Part shown: piece by piece, positions 43,520 to 52,260 of the stretch | Layout: every line of letters starts with the position of its first letter | Numbering within the stretch: position 1 is the first letter of the stretch | Assembly (NCBI RefSeq): GCF_021653975.1 | Contig: NZ_JAJKFK010000004.1 | Coordinates: forward strand, 494,936 to 558,935 | DNA from: Amycolatopsis sp. GM8 | Lineage (GTDB): Bacteria; Actinomycetota; Actinomycetes; Mycobacteriales; Pseudonocardiaceae | Direction of reading: 5' to 3' | DNA length: 64,000 nt | The notes under the pieces: model-generated | Database searches by the model: none | What the model saw: only the letters and a program-made list of their open reading frames with translations | What the model was told of the DNA's origin: nothing | Program-made: the position numbers and the translations under genes

Positions 43520-44539
43520 ATGCGGTACCGCACCCTGGGCCGGACCGGTATCCAGGTCAGCACCCTCGCGCTCGGCGCGATGAACTTCGGCCCGATCGGG
43601 CACACCACGCAGGACGAGGCCACGGCCATCGTCGACGCCGCGCTCGAAGCCGGGATCAACGTCGTCGACACCGCCGACATGTACGGCGACGGCGAGTCCG
43701 AGCAGATGGTCGGCCGGGCGATCGCCGGCCGCCGGGACGACATCGTGCTGGCCACGAAGGCGACCATGCCCATCGGCGACGAGCGCAACCACCAGGGCAG
43801 CTCGCGCCGCTGGCTGGTCACCGCGCTGGAGAACAGCCTGCGCCGCCTCGGCGTGGACCACGTCGACCTCTACCAGATGCACCGCTGGGACCCGAACACC
43901 AGCGACGAGGAGACGCTGTCGGCCTTGACCGACCTGCAGCGCGCCGGCAAGATCCGGCACTTCGGCTCCTCGACCTTCCCCGCCTACCGGATCGTGCAGG
44001 CCCAGTGGGCGGCCCGCGAGTACAACCTGAGCCGCTACGTCACCGAGCAGCCCAGCTACTCCATCCTGCAGCGCGGGATCGAGAGCCAGGTACTGCCCGT
44101 GACCGAGCAGTACGGGCTCGGCGTGCTGGTGTGGAGCCCGCTGGCGTCGGGCTGGCTGTCCGGCGCGGTCCGCCAGGGCCGGGAGGTCACCACGCACCGC
44201 TCGGCGCTCATGCCGGCGCTCTTCGACACCGCCATCCCCGCCAACCAGGCCCGGCTCGACGCCGTCGGGCGGCTGGCGAAGCTCGCCGACCAAGCCGGTC
44301 TGACCATGATCCAGCTCGCGCTCGGCTTCGTCACCGCACACCCGGCCGTGACCAGCGCGCTCCTCGGCCCCCGCACGCTCGACCACCTGCGATCGCAGCT
44401 CGCCGCCGCGGACACCGTGCTCTCCGCCGATGTGCTCGACGAGATCGACGCCATCGTCGCCCCCGGTGTCGATCTCGCCGCGCACGAGAAGTTCGACACC
44501 CCACCCGCGCTGCTCGACCCGTCGCTGCGGCGCCGGTGA
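43520..44539 (+). CDS. Aldo/keto reductase
   Basis: 339 residues from the ATG at 43520, placed by GGAGG. The barrel shows DTADMYGDGESEQMVG (Asp, Tyr), VLATKATMP (Lys) and VDLYQMHRWD (His). GLGVLVWSPLASGWLSG is typical of the AKR11/AKR12 branch. It reduces carbonyl compounds with NADPH. It is controlled by the divergent TetR through the 15-bp inverted repeat, and the LLM gene follows 16 bp later in the same operon. Confidence 0.92.
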   Translation: MRYRTLGRTGIQVSTLALGAMNFGPIGHTTQDEATAIVDAALEAGINVVDTADMYGDGESEQMVGRAIAGRRDDIVLATKATMPIGDERNHQGSSRRWLVTALENSLRRLGVDHVDLYQMHRWDPNTSDEETLSALTDLQRAGKIRHFGSSTFPAYRIVQAQWAAREYNLSRYVTEQPSYSILQRGIESQVLPVTEQYGLGVLVWSPLASGWLSGAVRQGREVTTHRSALMPALFDTAIPANQARLDAVGRLAKLADQAGLTMIQLALGFVTAHPAVTSALLGPRTLDHLRSQLAAADTVLSADVLDEIDAIVAPGVDLAAHEKFDTPPALLDPSLRRR

Positions 44540-44555
44540 CAGGAAGGAGATGACC

Positions 44556-45425
44556 ATGCCCGGCACAACCAGTTTCGGGATCATGACCGCGCCGTCGCAG
44601 GTCGGCTACGACGACCTGCTGCGGGTCTGGCGCGAAGCGGACACGATCCCGGAGATCACGCACGCGTGGCTGTTCGACCACCTGATGCCGATCTTCGGCG
44701 ACCCGGACGGACCCACCTTCGAGGGCTGGACGCTGCTGTCCGCGCTCGCCGCGCAGACCCGCCGGCTGCGCGTCGGCGTGCTCGTGACCAGCAACCGGTT
44801 CCGGCCACCCGCGCTGCTGGCCAAGATCGCCACGACCGCCGACATCGTCTCCGGCGGCCGGCTCGACTTCGGGATCGGCGCCGGCTCACGCCCCAGCCAC
44901 CCGCTGGCCCGGCGCGAGTACGCGGCACACGGCCTGCCCTTCCACGATGCCGCGCACGCAGTCGGCGCGCTCGCCGAAGCCTGCACGGTGATCCGCCGGC
45001 TGTGGACCGCGACCGAGCCGTTCGACTTCGACGGCGAATACGTGCGGCTCACCGGCGCGTTCGGCAACCCGAAGCCGGTGCAGCGCCCCCATCCGCCGAT
45101 CGTCATCGGCGGGCGCTCGTCCGGCACGCTGCGCGTCGTCGCCGAGCACGCCGACGTGTGGAACATCCCCGGTGGCGACCTTGGCGACGTGATCGAACGC
45201 AGCGCCCTGCTGGACCGCTACTGCGCCGAGATCGGGCGTGATCCCGCCGCGATCGTCCGCTCGATCCACCTGCCCGTCTCCTACGAGCAGCCGGACGGCA
45301 CTCGCGCCGCGATCCGCGAAGCGAGGGACGCCGGGTTCGGCCATTTCGTGCTCAGCCTGCCGTCGCCCTACCCCGCCGGCGTCGCGCGCTGGGTCGCGGA
45401 CGAGCTCGTCACGAAGTCCATTTAG
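44556..45425 (+). CDS. LLM class F420-dependent oxidoreductase
   Basis: 289 residues from the ATG at 44556, six bases after GGAAGGAG; the ATG at 44550 is too close to that site. Barrel features: FGIMTAPSQVGYDDLLRVWR, LFDHLMPIFGD, LGVLVTSNRFRPPALLAKIA-like strand and RLDFGIGAGSRPSHP, plus HPPIVIGGRSSGT. It is probably F420-dependent. The operon with the aldo/keto reductase suggests two-step reduction or oxidation of one carbonyl compound. Stop codons overlap the convergent TetR gene in TTAG. Confidence 0.88.
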   Translation: MPGTTSFGIMTAPSQVGYDDLLRVWREADTIPEITHAWLFDHLMPIFGDPDGPTFEGWTLLSALAAQTRRLRVGVLVTSNRFRPPALLAKIATTADIVSGGRLDFGIGAGSRPSHPLARREYAAHGLPFHDAAHAVGALAEACTVIRRLWTATEPFDFDGEYVRLTGAFGNPKPVQRPHPPIVIGGRSSGTLRVVAEHADVWNIPGGDLGDVIERSALLDRYCAEIGRDPAAIVRSIHLPVSYEQPDGTRAAIREARDAGFGHFVLSLPSPYPAGVARWVADELVTKSI

Positions 45426-46081
45426 GACTGTCGCGGGCCCGGGGTTCCTAGCTGGGCCCCGAGCCCGCGTTCGAGGACGTCCAGCGCGCGGTGCGCGTCG
45501 GCGAGCACGCGGTCGGCGACCCGCTTGCCGCCGCGCCCGGCGAGCGCCGCCCGGTGCACCGACTCCTTCATCGCCCGGTTCACGCCCATCAGCGCGTTGG
45601 CAACGACCCACGCTTCCAGGTCGTCCGGCCGGGCCCCCGCCTCGTCCGCGACCAGTTCCGCCAGCTCGGCCGTGAACTCGTCGAAGTTCTGCCGTTCGCG
45701 GGCACGCAACGCGCCGCTGCCCGCCGTGATCCGGGCCGCCGTCGCGACCCGGCCCATCGCCGCGGGATCGCGGTCGGCCAGCGCCCCCCGCGGCCGTACC
45801 AGGAAGTCCCGGAACGCGTCGAACACCGAGACGCCCGGCTCGCGCTCGCGGACCGCGTCGAGCAGCGACGCCTCGAACGCCACCATCCCGTCGTAGACGA
45901 GGTCCTCTTTCGCCGGGAAGTAGTTGAAGACCGTCGCCTCCGAGACCTCCGCCCGGCGCGCGATCTCCGCGACCGGCACGTGGTCGAATCCCCGTTCGGC
46001 GAACAACCCGATCGCGGTGTCCGCGATCCGCCGCCGTGTCTGCTGCTTCTTGCGCTCGCGCAGCCCTGGCTCCGTCTTCAT
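45422..46081 (-). CDS. TetR family transcriptional regulator
   Basis: 219 residues. HTH: TRRRIADTAIGLFAERGFDHV and IARRAEVSEATVFNYFPAKEDL. The C-terminal domain is of the TetR_C_33-like kind by eye. It is divergent from an NTF2-like gene across a 78-bp AT-rich control region with a long dyad, the likely operator. Its own 3' end carries a terminator-like hairpin for the opposite gene. Confidence 0.92.
   Translation of the reverse strand: MKTEPGLRERKKQQTRRRIADTAIGLFAERGFDHVPVAEIARRAEVSEATVFNYFPAKEDLVYDGMVAFEASLLDAVREREPGVSVFDAFRDFLVRPRGALADRDPAAMGRVATAARITAGSGALRARERQNFDEFTAELAELVADEAGARPDDLEAWVVANALMGVNRAMKESVHRAALAGRGGKRVADRVLADAHRALDVLERGLGAQLGTPGPRQS
45432..45469. terminator. Hairpin after the LLM gene, inside the TetR 3' end
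   Basis: CGCGGGCCCGGGG (45432-45444) pairs with CCCCGAGCCCGCG (45457-45469) with one mismatch and a 12-nt loop. It lies 6 bp after the LLM stop and within the last codons of the convergent TetR gene, a place to stop plus-strand transcription. Confidence 0.5.
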
Positions 46082-46102
46082 GCGCCGAGGATAGCACTTG
46101 AC

Positions 46103-46134
46103 TTGGTGTCGCTATAAATTTAGAGTTACACCAA
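46103..46134. promoter_or_regulatory. TetR operator/promoter dyad TTGGTGT...ACACCAA
   Basis: Exact 7-bp arms (46103-46109, 46128-46134) enclose CTATAAATTTAGAG, itself almost palindromic about AAATTT; outside, CTTGA and TCAAG extend the symmetry. TATAAA could serve as -10. The dyad lies between the TetR gene and the NTF2-like gene. Confidence 0.7.
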
Positions 46135-46159
46135 AATTCAAGCCGGAAGGGGAACCGAG

Positions 46160-46558
46160 ATGACGCAGGAGAAGGAAGTCCTCGAACTGGTCGACCGGTG
46201 GGCGCGGGCGGAGCTGGCCGGGGATGTGGCCGCTTACCCCTCGCTGCTCGACGAGCGGTTCATCGGGGTGGGGCCGGTCGGGTTCGTGCTCGACCGCGAG
46301 CAGTGGGCGGGCCGGCACAACGGCGCCCTGGAGAACCATGAGTTCGAGGTTCTCGAGCCGCACGTGCGTTCTTACGAAAACACGGCCATCGTGGAAGGTG
46401 TGCAGCGGCAGCGGACCACCGCCCGCGGCCACGATACGAGCGGGGAGTTCCGGCTCGTGCTGGTGGCCGTGCACGACGGCGAGCAGTGGCGGATCGCGAA
46501 CCTGCAGCTCAGCGGCCCGCTGATCGCGCCAGGGGAAATACCCGCGTTCGCACGCTGA
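46160..46558 (+). CDS. NTF2-like / DUF4440 family protein
   Basis: 132 residues. A small cone-shaped NTF2 fold: helix VLELVDRWARAELAGDVAAYPSLL, strand RFIGVGPVGFVLDREQW, and strands TAIVEGVQRQR and FRLVLVAVHDGEQWRIANLQL. Such proteins bind or convert small polyketide-like or phenolic molecules, or have no enzymatic role. It is controlled with the divergent TetR, and a VOC gene follows 13 bp later. Confidence 0.85.
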   Translation: MTQEKEVLELVDRWARAELAGDVAAYPSLLDERFIGVGPVGFVLDREQWAGRHNGALENHEFEVLEPHVRSYENTAIVEGVQRQRTTARGHDTSGEFRLVLVAVHDGEQWRIANLQLSGPLIAPGEIPAFAR

Positions 46559-46571
46559 TGAGGAGGCAACG

Positions 46572-46949
46572 ATGACGGTACAGCTCAACCACACGATCAT
46601 CGAAGCGCACGACAAGAAGGAGACCGCCGCGTTCCTGACGGAGGTCCTCGGTCTGGGCGAACCGGTGAGCTACGGCCCGTTCGCGGTCGTCCAAGCCGCG
46701 AACGGGGTGTCGCTCGACGTCATGCGGACCGACGCGCCCGTGCACCCGCAGCACTACGCGTTCCTGGTCTCCGAGGACGAGTTCGACCAGATCTTCGGCC
46801 GGATCACCGAGCGGGGCCTGGAGTACTGGGCCGACCCGTACGGCCGCGAACCCGGCCGGATCAACCACAACGACGGTGGCCGCGGGGTCTACTGGAACGA
46901 CCCCAACGGGCACCGGCTCGAGATCATCACCCGGCCCTACGGCGGCTGA
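46572..46949 (+). CDS. VOC family protein (glyoxalase/dioxygenase fold)
   Basis: 125 residues, ATG behind GAGGAGG-like AGGAGGCAACG. Metal-ligand positions are His8 (QLNHTIIEAHD), His in VHPQHYAFLV and Glu in HRLEIITRPY, so the centre is intact. The fold is that of glyoxalases and ring-cleaving dioxygenases. It forms a TetR-controlled pair with the NTF2-like gene. It is convergent with the RHS toxin gene, 18 bp away. Confidence 0.88.
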   Translation: MTVQLNHTIIEAHDKKETAAFLTEVLGLGEPVSYGPFAVVQAANGVSLDVMRTDAPVHPQHYAFLVSEDEFDQIFGRITERGLEYWADPYGREPGRINHNDGGRGVYWNDPNGHRLEIITRPYGG

Positions 46950-46967
46950 CCGGCACAGCCAGGGCGA

Positions 46968-49900
46968 TCAGTAGTTCGGCGCGCCGAACGGGTAGGCCGT
47001 GATGACCTCGTTCTTGCCCTCCACCACGAGCTGCATGTCGGTGAGCGGCCGGTACTGCCGCACCGGCTGGCCGTTCGCGTCCATCTCCCAGCGCGGGTTG
47101 CCGCCGTTGTCGCGCAGCACCTGGCCGTCCGGGCCCCGCTGCGGGACCCGTTCGAAGGTGTAGCCGACCTGCTTGTCCATCGGGATGGTGTACACGGTCC
47201 GGCCGCCCTGCTGGTGCTGGACCTGCACGTTCGGGTCGCCGGACTTGACCTTCTCCCAGCCCTTGTCGATCTGGTTCACCAGCTTCCCGGTGTCCCACTG
47301 GTTGCCACCGGTCGTCCCCCACACGCCGTGCTCGGGCTTGGCCCGGCCGCCCCGCGCGGGGATCGGGTTGTCGTTGTCCGCGTGCAGCAGGATGTGTTCG
47401 AGCCGGTTTTTCTCCTGCCGGTTGGCGCCCGCCCCGACCCCCTGGTTGGGGTACCGGCTCTGCAGGTCGTAGTGCAGGCCCGACGGTGACGTCCCGCCCT
47501 TGCCACCCTTGTCCGGGGTCAGCCCGTTGCCGTCGAGCGACGACTTGCCGTTGCCCTTCCCGGTCTTGCAGCCGCCCTTGAGGCCCAGCGGGTCGCTCCA
47601 GGTGAGCGGGTTCGGCACGTAGGAGTGCGGGTCGAGCCCGCCGGACAGGCCGATCGGGTCGGCGCTCAGGTACCGGGCCGTGCGCGGGTCGTAGTACCGG
47701 TGGTGGTTGTAGTGCAGTCCGGTCTCGGCGTCGAGATACTGCCCGGGGAACCGCAGCGGCGTGTGCGGACCGGTCGCCGCGGTCCGCGGCGCGCCCCACA
47801 GCGTTTCGTCGCGGTGCCAGGCGACCTGCCCGGACTCGTCGACCAGTTCCGTTGGCGTGCCGACGAAATCCGTGACGATCGCGTAGAACCGCTCGTCCAC
47901 GCACTGGCCCCCGGCGTACACGCGGTCGGTCTGCCCGACCGGCACACCGTCGGCCGGGCTCCACTCCCAGGTGCTGCCGCGGACCTCGCCACCGGCCGTG
48001 GTCTCCAGCTGCTCGGCGAGCACCTCACCGTCCCAGACGAACCGCGTCTCGGCGACGACGGCGTCGCCCGTCATCCGCTGCTTCGCCACCCGGCGCCCGA
48101 GCGCGTCGTAGCGGTAACGCCACCGCTGCCCGTCCGGCGTGGTGACAGCGACGAGGCGATCCTCGCCGTTCCACTCGTAACTCCAGCCGGCCCGCGCGAC
48201 CAGCCGGCCCTGCGCGTCGTGCTGCTCGGAAAACCGTTGCGGCGCAACGACATTACCCGACCGGTCGTAGGAATACCGCTCGGACACCCCCGCGCCGCGC
48301 ACCCCGGTGACCCGGCCGATCCGGCCGATCCGGTCGACGCTCAGCTCCCGCTGACCGCCGATCAGCTCGTCGATACCGGTCATCCCGCTGCCCGCGCGCA
48401 GGCTGTAGACGCGGCGCTGCGCCACGGTCTGGCCGGTGGTCAGCGTCTGCGCGCGCAACCTGTCCCGGCCGTCCCACTCCTGGCTCAGGGCCGCCGCGCC
48501 CAGCGCGCGCCGGATCTCCCGGCCCGCCGCGTCGTAGCCGAAGCCGATCCGGTGCCGTCCGGCGGCGAGCCCGGTCGGCGCGCCGCGCCCGTCGTAGTCC
48601 CACCGGCTCTCCGCGCCCGACGGGGTGCGCCGGAACACGCGGCGCCCGGCGAGGTCGTAGCCGGAGGTGACGGTGCGCCCGTCGCAGGTCTCCGACACCA
48701 CCCGGCCCAGCTCGTCGTAGCCGAAGCTGACGTCGGCGTCGGCGTTGACCGCCCGCACGAGCCGGTCGAGCGGGTCGTAGGCGAACCGGCTGACCTGCTC
48801 CCCCGACCGCTTCTCGACGACGTTTCCCCTTACGTCGTAAGAGAAAGTGGTGGTTGCGCCGAGTGCGTCGGTGCGCGCGACCAGCTGGCCGGCCGCGTCG
48901 TAGACATAGCTGAGCACCCGGCCGTCGAAGTCCTGCTCGCGCACCTTCCGGCCCGCGGCGTCGTAGTCGAAGGTCCAGGTGCGGCCCTCGGCGTTCGTCG
49001 CGGCGACCATCCGCAGCTCGGTGTCGTACCGCACGCGCACCCGGCTGCCGTCCGGCGCGATCTCGGTGACCGGCAGGTCGAACGCCCCGTAGTCGGTGCG
49101 GGTGACCTCGCCCTGCTCGTCGGTCTCTTCGAGCACGTTGCCCTCGCCGTCGAACACCCGCCGCAGCACGGTGCCGTCCGGCGCGATCCGGTGCCAGCCG
49201 CCACCTTCGATCGTCCACGAGTACCGTGTCGTGCCGCCGATCCCGTTCGTCTCGCTGGTCAGCCGGCCGAGCGCGTCGTAGGTCAGGCGCGTGGTCACGC
49301 CGAGCGGGTCGGTCGTCGCGACCGGCCGGCCGAAGCCGTCGCACTCGATGGTGGTGCGGTTGCCCATCTCGTCGGCGAACTCGCGCAGCAGCCCGTCTTC
49401 GCCGTAGGAGTAGCGGGTGGTCGCGCCGAGCGGGCCGATGCTGGCCGACAGGTGACCGTTGCCGTCGTACTCTTGGCGCCATACCGCGCCGTCGGGCTCC
49501 ACAATGGACACCACGCGGTTGTTCTCGTCGTATTCGGTGAGCCGGCGGGCGCCATCGGGCAAGGTCACCGCCACCTGGTTGCCGCGCCCGTCGTACTCGT
49601 ACCGCGTCGTGCGGCCCAGCTCGTCGGTCGTGGCCAGCAGCCGGTCGTGGCGGTCCCATTCGAAGCGCGTCTCGCCGCCGAGCGGGTCCACCTGCCGCAC
49701 GATCTGGAAGTCGGCGTTGACGTGATACTCGGTGGTGTTGCCGAGCGAGTCCGTGGCGGTGTTGACGCGGTTTTCGCGGTCGTAGGTGAAGGTGTACGCC
49801 AGATGCCCGTCGGCGCCGCGGCCGGCGACACACCGGCTCAGCTCGTCGTATTCGAACTCGTACTCCCGGCCGTTGCGGTCGATCCAGCGCGTCAGCCGGC

Positions 49901-51608
49901 CCTGGTCGTCGTAGCCGTAGCGCATCGGCAGCCCGGAGGAGTTGATCACCTCGGCCAGCCGCAGGTTCTGGTCGTAGCGGTAGCGGACGAGTTCCGTGCG
50001 GTCGTTCTCGTCCTCGCCCAGCAGCGTCAGCGCCGTGACGAAGCCGGCGCTGGTCTCGACCGCGATCCGGATACCGCCGGAGTGCCGGATCTGGGTCAGG
50101 TTGCCGAGCGAGTCGTGCGCGAAGTTGATGACGTTGCCGTCGTTGTCGAAGATCGCGGTGAGCGGCAGCCGCCCGGCGCCGTCCGGCGCGAAGTACAGCA
50201 TCCGCTCCAGGTCCGGCTGCTCGATGACGTACCCGCCTTCGGGCGAGCGCTTGAGCGGCCAGTACGGGCCCTCGACCGGCAGCGCCGTGCCGTCGACGAC
50301 CGGGTACGACAGCAGGGTGCCGTCCTCGGCGGCGAAGCCGATCTGCCCGTCCTCGATCTCCAGGCGCTGGTCCACTGTGGACGCCCAGGTGCGGCCGAAC
50401 CGGAAACCGGCGCGGTAGGTGGAGAAATGGGTACGCCGCAGGACCAGCGGCAGCGCGCCGGGAACCTCCACATCGGACTCTTCGAGCATCATCCGCCCGG
50501 TGGTCATGTCGATCGGGTCACCGCTACCCGGCCGGCAGTCCGTCGGGGTGGAGTTCTCCTTCGGGCTGCCGTTGTTGTCCTTGATGGAACTCGGGCCGGT
50601 GCCGTCGTCCTTGGGCCCGGACTTCGGTGTGCCGGAGTCGCCGTCCCTGGGCGGCGGCGTCCCGTCCGGGCCGTCTCCCTTGGTACCCGAAGGCGTGGTC
50701 CCGTCGTCGCCCGTCTTCGGCGGCGGATCGACCTTCTCGCCGCCCGGGCCGTCCCCCTTCGCACCCGACGGCGTGGTCTTGCCGCCGCCGGCCGGGTCGA
50801 CGTTCTTCCCCCCGGACGGCAGGCTGTCCACTTTGGACGGTGTGGTCTTCGAACCCGGCTTGAGACCCTTCAGTCCCTTCGAGGCGCTCTTGAACAGGTC
50901 ACCGGCCTTGCCCAGCAGCTTGGCCAGATCCCCCAGCGCCTTGGTCAGGTTCTTCATCAGGCTCGCGAGGTCCTTGGCCGTCTTCGCGACCAGGTTCACC
51001 ACCTGCGGGACCACCCAGGCGAGCCCGATCCCGAGGGTGAACAGCACCTGCAGCGCCCACGAGATCATGTGCCCGACGACCTGCGCGATCGTGTCGCGGA
51101 CCAGCATCCGCACGGCCGCGACCACCTCACCGGCGGTCTTCACCCCGCTCGCGGCGCCGTCACACGCCTGCCCCGCGCCTTCGAGCATCTTCGCCAGGTC
51201 GTCGGCCTGCTGGCGGTACGCGTCCGCGCCCGGCCCGGTCCACGACTGGATGTCGGTCTTGACCTGGTTCCCCAGGTCCGTCGACACCGCGCCGAGTTCC
51301 TTGGCGATGTTCTTCCAGGTCTCCGAATGCGCGGTGATCTGGTCCGGGTCGCCCGCCAGCTTGTCCAGCGCCTCCTTGAGCGGCCCGACGTGCTCGATCA
51401 GCCAGCCGACCCCCGCGGCGAGGATCGCGCCGAACGGGTCGGCCACGAACGCCAGCGCCTCCATCGCCGTGCCCGCGACACCCAGCACCGTGGCGGCCCA
51501 GTCACCACTCTCGATCCCGTCCTTCACGGACTTGCCGGCTTCGAGTATGCCGATCCCCGAGATCGCCGAGGTCGAATCCTGCTTCTGCGCAACCAGCGGG
51601 TTCGTCAT
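46968..51608 (-). CDS. RHS/YD-repeat polymorphic toxin with WXG-like head and nuclease-like tail
   Basis: 1546 residues. Residues 80-165 form a WXG100-like helical hairpin with SWTGPGADAY (WxG at 123-125), which marks type VII (ESX) secretion substrates. Helices at about 180-208 are hydrophobic. A Gly/Asp/Pro/Lys-rich linker (250-355) leads to a DUF6531 segment (GDPIDMTTGRMMLEESDVEV). About 950 residues of YD repeats (YDxxGRL types) form the shell. The RHS core ends in YLSADPIGLSGGLDPHSYV and DPLGLKGG, where such proteins self-cleave. The 200-residue tail has EHILLHADN, EHGVWG and a terminal VITAYPFG, like EndoU/BECR-fold RNases. It probably kills or inhibits competitors. No immunity gene follows. 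Confidence 0.88.
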   Translation of the reverse strand: MTNPLVAQKQDSTSAISGIGILEAGKSVKDGIESGDWAATVLGVAGTAMEALAFVADPFGAILAAGVGWLIEHVGPLKEALDKLAGDPDQITAHSETWKNIAKELGAVSTDLGNQVKTDIQSWTGPGADAYRQQADDLAKMLEGAGQACDGAASGVKTAGEVVAAVRMLVRDTIAQVVGHMISWALQVLFTLGIGLAWVVPQVVNLVAKTAKDLASLMKNLTKALGDLAKLLGKAGDLFKSASKGLKGLKPGSKTTPSKVDSLPSGGKNVDPAGGGKTTPSGAKGDGPGGEKVDPPPKTGDDGTTPSGTKGDGPDGTPPPRDGDSGTPKSGPKDDGTGPSSIKDNNGSPKENSTPTDCRPGSGDPIDMTTGRMMLEESDVEVPGALPLVLRRTHFSTYRAGFRFGRTWASTVDQRLEIEDGQIGFAAEDGTLLSYPVVDGTALPVEGPYWPLKRSPEGGYVIEQPDLERMLYFAPDGAGRLPLTAIFDNDGNVINFAHDSLGNLTQIRHSGGIRIAVETSAGFVTALTLLGEDENDRTELVRYRYDQNLRLAEVINSSGLPMRYGYDDQGRLTRWIDRNGREYEFEYDELSRCVAGRGADGHLAYTFTYDRENRVNTATDSLGNTTEYHVNADFQIVRQVDPLGGETRFEWDRHDRLLATTDELGRTTRYEYDGRGNQVAVTLPDGARRLTEYDENNRVVSIVEPDGAVWRQEYDGNGHLSASIGPLGATTRYSYGEDGLLREFADEMGNRTTIECDGFGRPVATTDPLGVTTRLTYDALGRLTSETNGIGGTTRYSWTIEGGGWHRIAPDGTVLRRVFDGEGNVLEETDEQGEVTRTDYGAFDLPVTEIAPDGSRVRVRYDTELRMVAATNAEGRTWTFDYDAAGRKVREQDFDGRVLSYVYDAAGQLVARTDALGATTTFSYDVRGNVVEKRSGEQVSRFAYDPLDRLVRAVNADADVSFGYDELGRVVSETCDGRTVTSGYDLAGRRVFRRTPSGAESRWDYDGRGAPTGLAAGRHRIGFGYDAAGREIRRALGAAALSQEWDGRDRLRAQTLTTGQTVAQRRVYSLRAGSGMTGIDELIGGQRELSVDRIGRIGRVTGVRGAGVSERYSYDRSGNVVAPQRFSEQHDAQGRLVARAGWSYEWNGEDRLVAVTTPDGQRWRYRYDALGRRVAKQRMTGDAVVAETRFVWDGEVLAEQLETTAGGEVRGSTWEWSPADGVPVGQTDRVYAGGQCVDERFYAIVTDFVGTPTELVDESGQVAWHRDETLWGAPRTAATGPHTPLRFPGQYLDAETGLHYNHHRYYDPRTARYLSADPIGLSGGLDPHSYVPNPLTWSDPLGLKGGCKTGKGNGKSSLDGNGLTPDKGGKGGTSPSGLHYDLQSRYPNQGVGAGANRQEKNRLEHILLHADNDNPIPARGGRAKPEHGVWGTTGGNQWDTGKLVNQIDKGWEKVKSGDPNVQVQHQQGGRTVYTIPMDKQVGYTFERVPQRGPDGQVLRDNGGNPRWEMDANGQPVRQYRPLTDMQLVVEGKNEVITAYPFGAPNY

Positions 51609-51754
51609 AGTGGTTACTTTCCCCCATCGTCGATGGCCGCCGAGCTTCGATCACTCTAAGGAGACGCGAACCCCTGTCACGTTCCAGCCCCGGACCAAGT
51701 CGGCACGTTCGACCCTCCGCCGATGACCGTTCGGACATCCCGCCTCGCCCGAAC

Positions 51755-51828
51755 GTCGAACTCGCCGTCGCCGACGTCGGACTCGCCGCCACCCCGCGAG
51801 TCCGACGTTCGGGACGGCGAGTTCTGCG
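51755..51828. repeat. 21-bp-periodic repeat array, inverted then direct units
   Basis: GTCGAACTCG at 51755 and GTCGGACTCG at 51776 are 21 bp apart; CGAGTCCGAC at 51797 and CGAGTTC at 51818 are again 21 bp apart in the other orientation. The core is the same as in the array at 10082-10224. It ends 13 bp before the stop of the DUF5997 gene and lies upstream of the RHS gene. Confidence 0.8.
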
Positions 51829-51840
51829 TTGCGTGGGGGG

Positions 51841-52215
51841 TCAGCTCGGGTTGGTGTTCTTGAGGCGCGCGGCTTCGCGGCGGACCTCGGCCTGGGTGGC
51901 GCGTTCGCGCTCCAGCCAGTCGGGGGCCTCGGCCTTGAGCGCGTCGATCTGCTCGGTGGTCAGTGCCTCGGTGATCCCGCCGCGGGCGAGGCCACTGATG
52001 GAGATGCCGAGCTTCGCGGCGACGACCGGCCGCGGGTGCGGCCCACTGCGGCGAAGCTCGCGCAGCCACTCGGGCGGGTCAGCCTGCAACGCGTTCAACT
52101 CGTCGCGCGAGACGACGCCGTCCTGGAACTCCGCGGGCGTGGCCTCGAGGTACACCCCCAGCTTCTTGGCCGCGGTCGCGGGCTTCATCGTCTGCGGGGT
52201 CTTCTGCGACGTCAT
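51841..52215 (-). CDS. DUF5997 family protein with two tandem HTH-like repeats
   Basis: 124 residues from the ATG at 52215. Two segments align without gaps at an offset of 50 residues: AAKKLGV...SRDELNALQAD PPEWLRELR (about 15-55) and AAKLGIS...TTEQIDALKAE APDWLERER (about 65-105). Each looks like a small helix-turn-helix unit. The DUF5997 family has no established function that I know of. The gene is divergent, 45 bp apart, from a LysR effector-domain protein without HTH, so the two may work together. Confidence 0.8.
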   Translation of the reverse strand: MTSQKTPQTMKPATAAKKLGVYLEATPAEFQDGVVSRDELNALQADPPEWLRELRRSGPHPRPVVAAKLGISISGLARGGITEALTTEQIDALKAEAPDWLERERATQAEVRREAARLKNTNPS

Positions 52216-52260
52216 GGGCTCCAGGATAGAGCGCCGGTCACGGGCAGTAACCTTGGCCGT
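52216..52260. promoter_or_regulatory. Back-to-back leaderless promoter candidates
   Basis: On the plus strand TAACCT (52248-52253) ends 7 nt before ATG 52261. On the minus strand TATCCT (complement of 52223-52228) ends 7 nt before ATG 52215. Both fit TAnnnT -10 elements of leaderless transcripts. No -35 is clear and no Shine-Dalgarno fits on the plus side. Confidence 0.5.

Noticed and set aside
47625..51659. Long plus-strand frame opposite the RHS gene
   Set aside because: Low-complexity Arg/Val/Gly translation, no motifs, no ribosome site; it is a shadow of the YD-repeat gene.
51841..52215. DUF5997 as immunity protein for the RHS toxin
   Set aside because: Immunity genes lie downstream of the toxin tail; this gene is upstream, across a repeat array, and looks like a DNA-binding protein. 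Kept only as a remote option.
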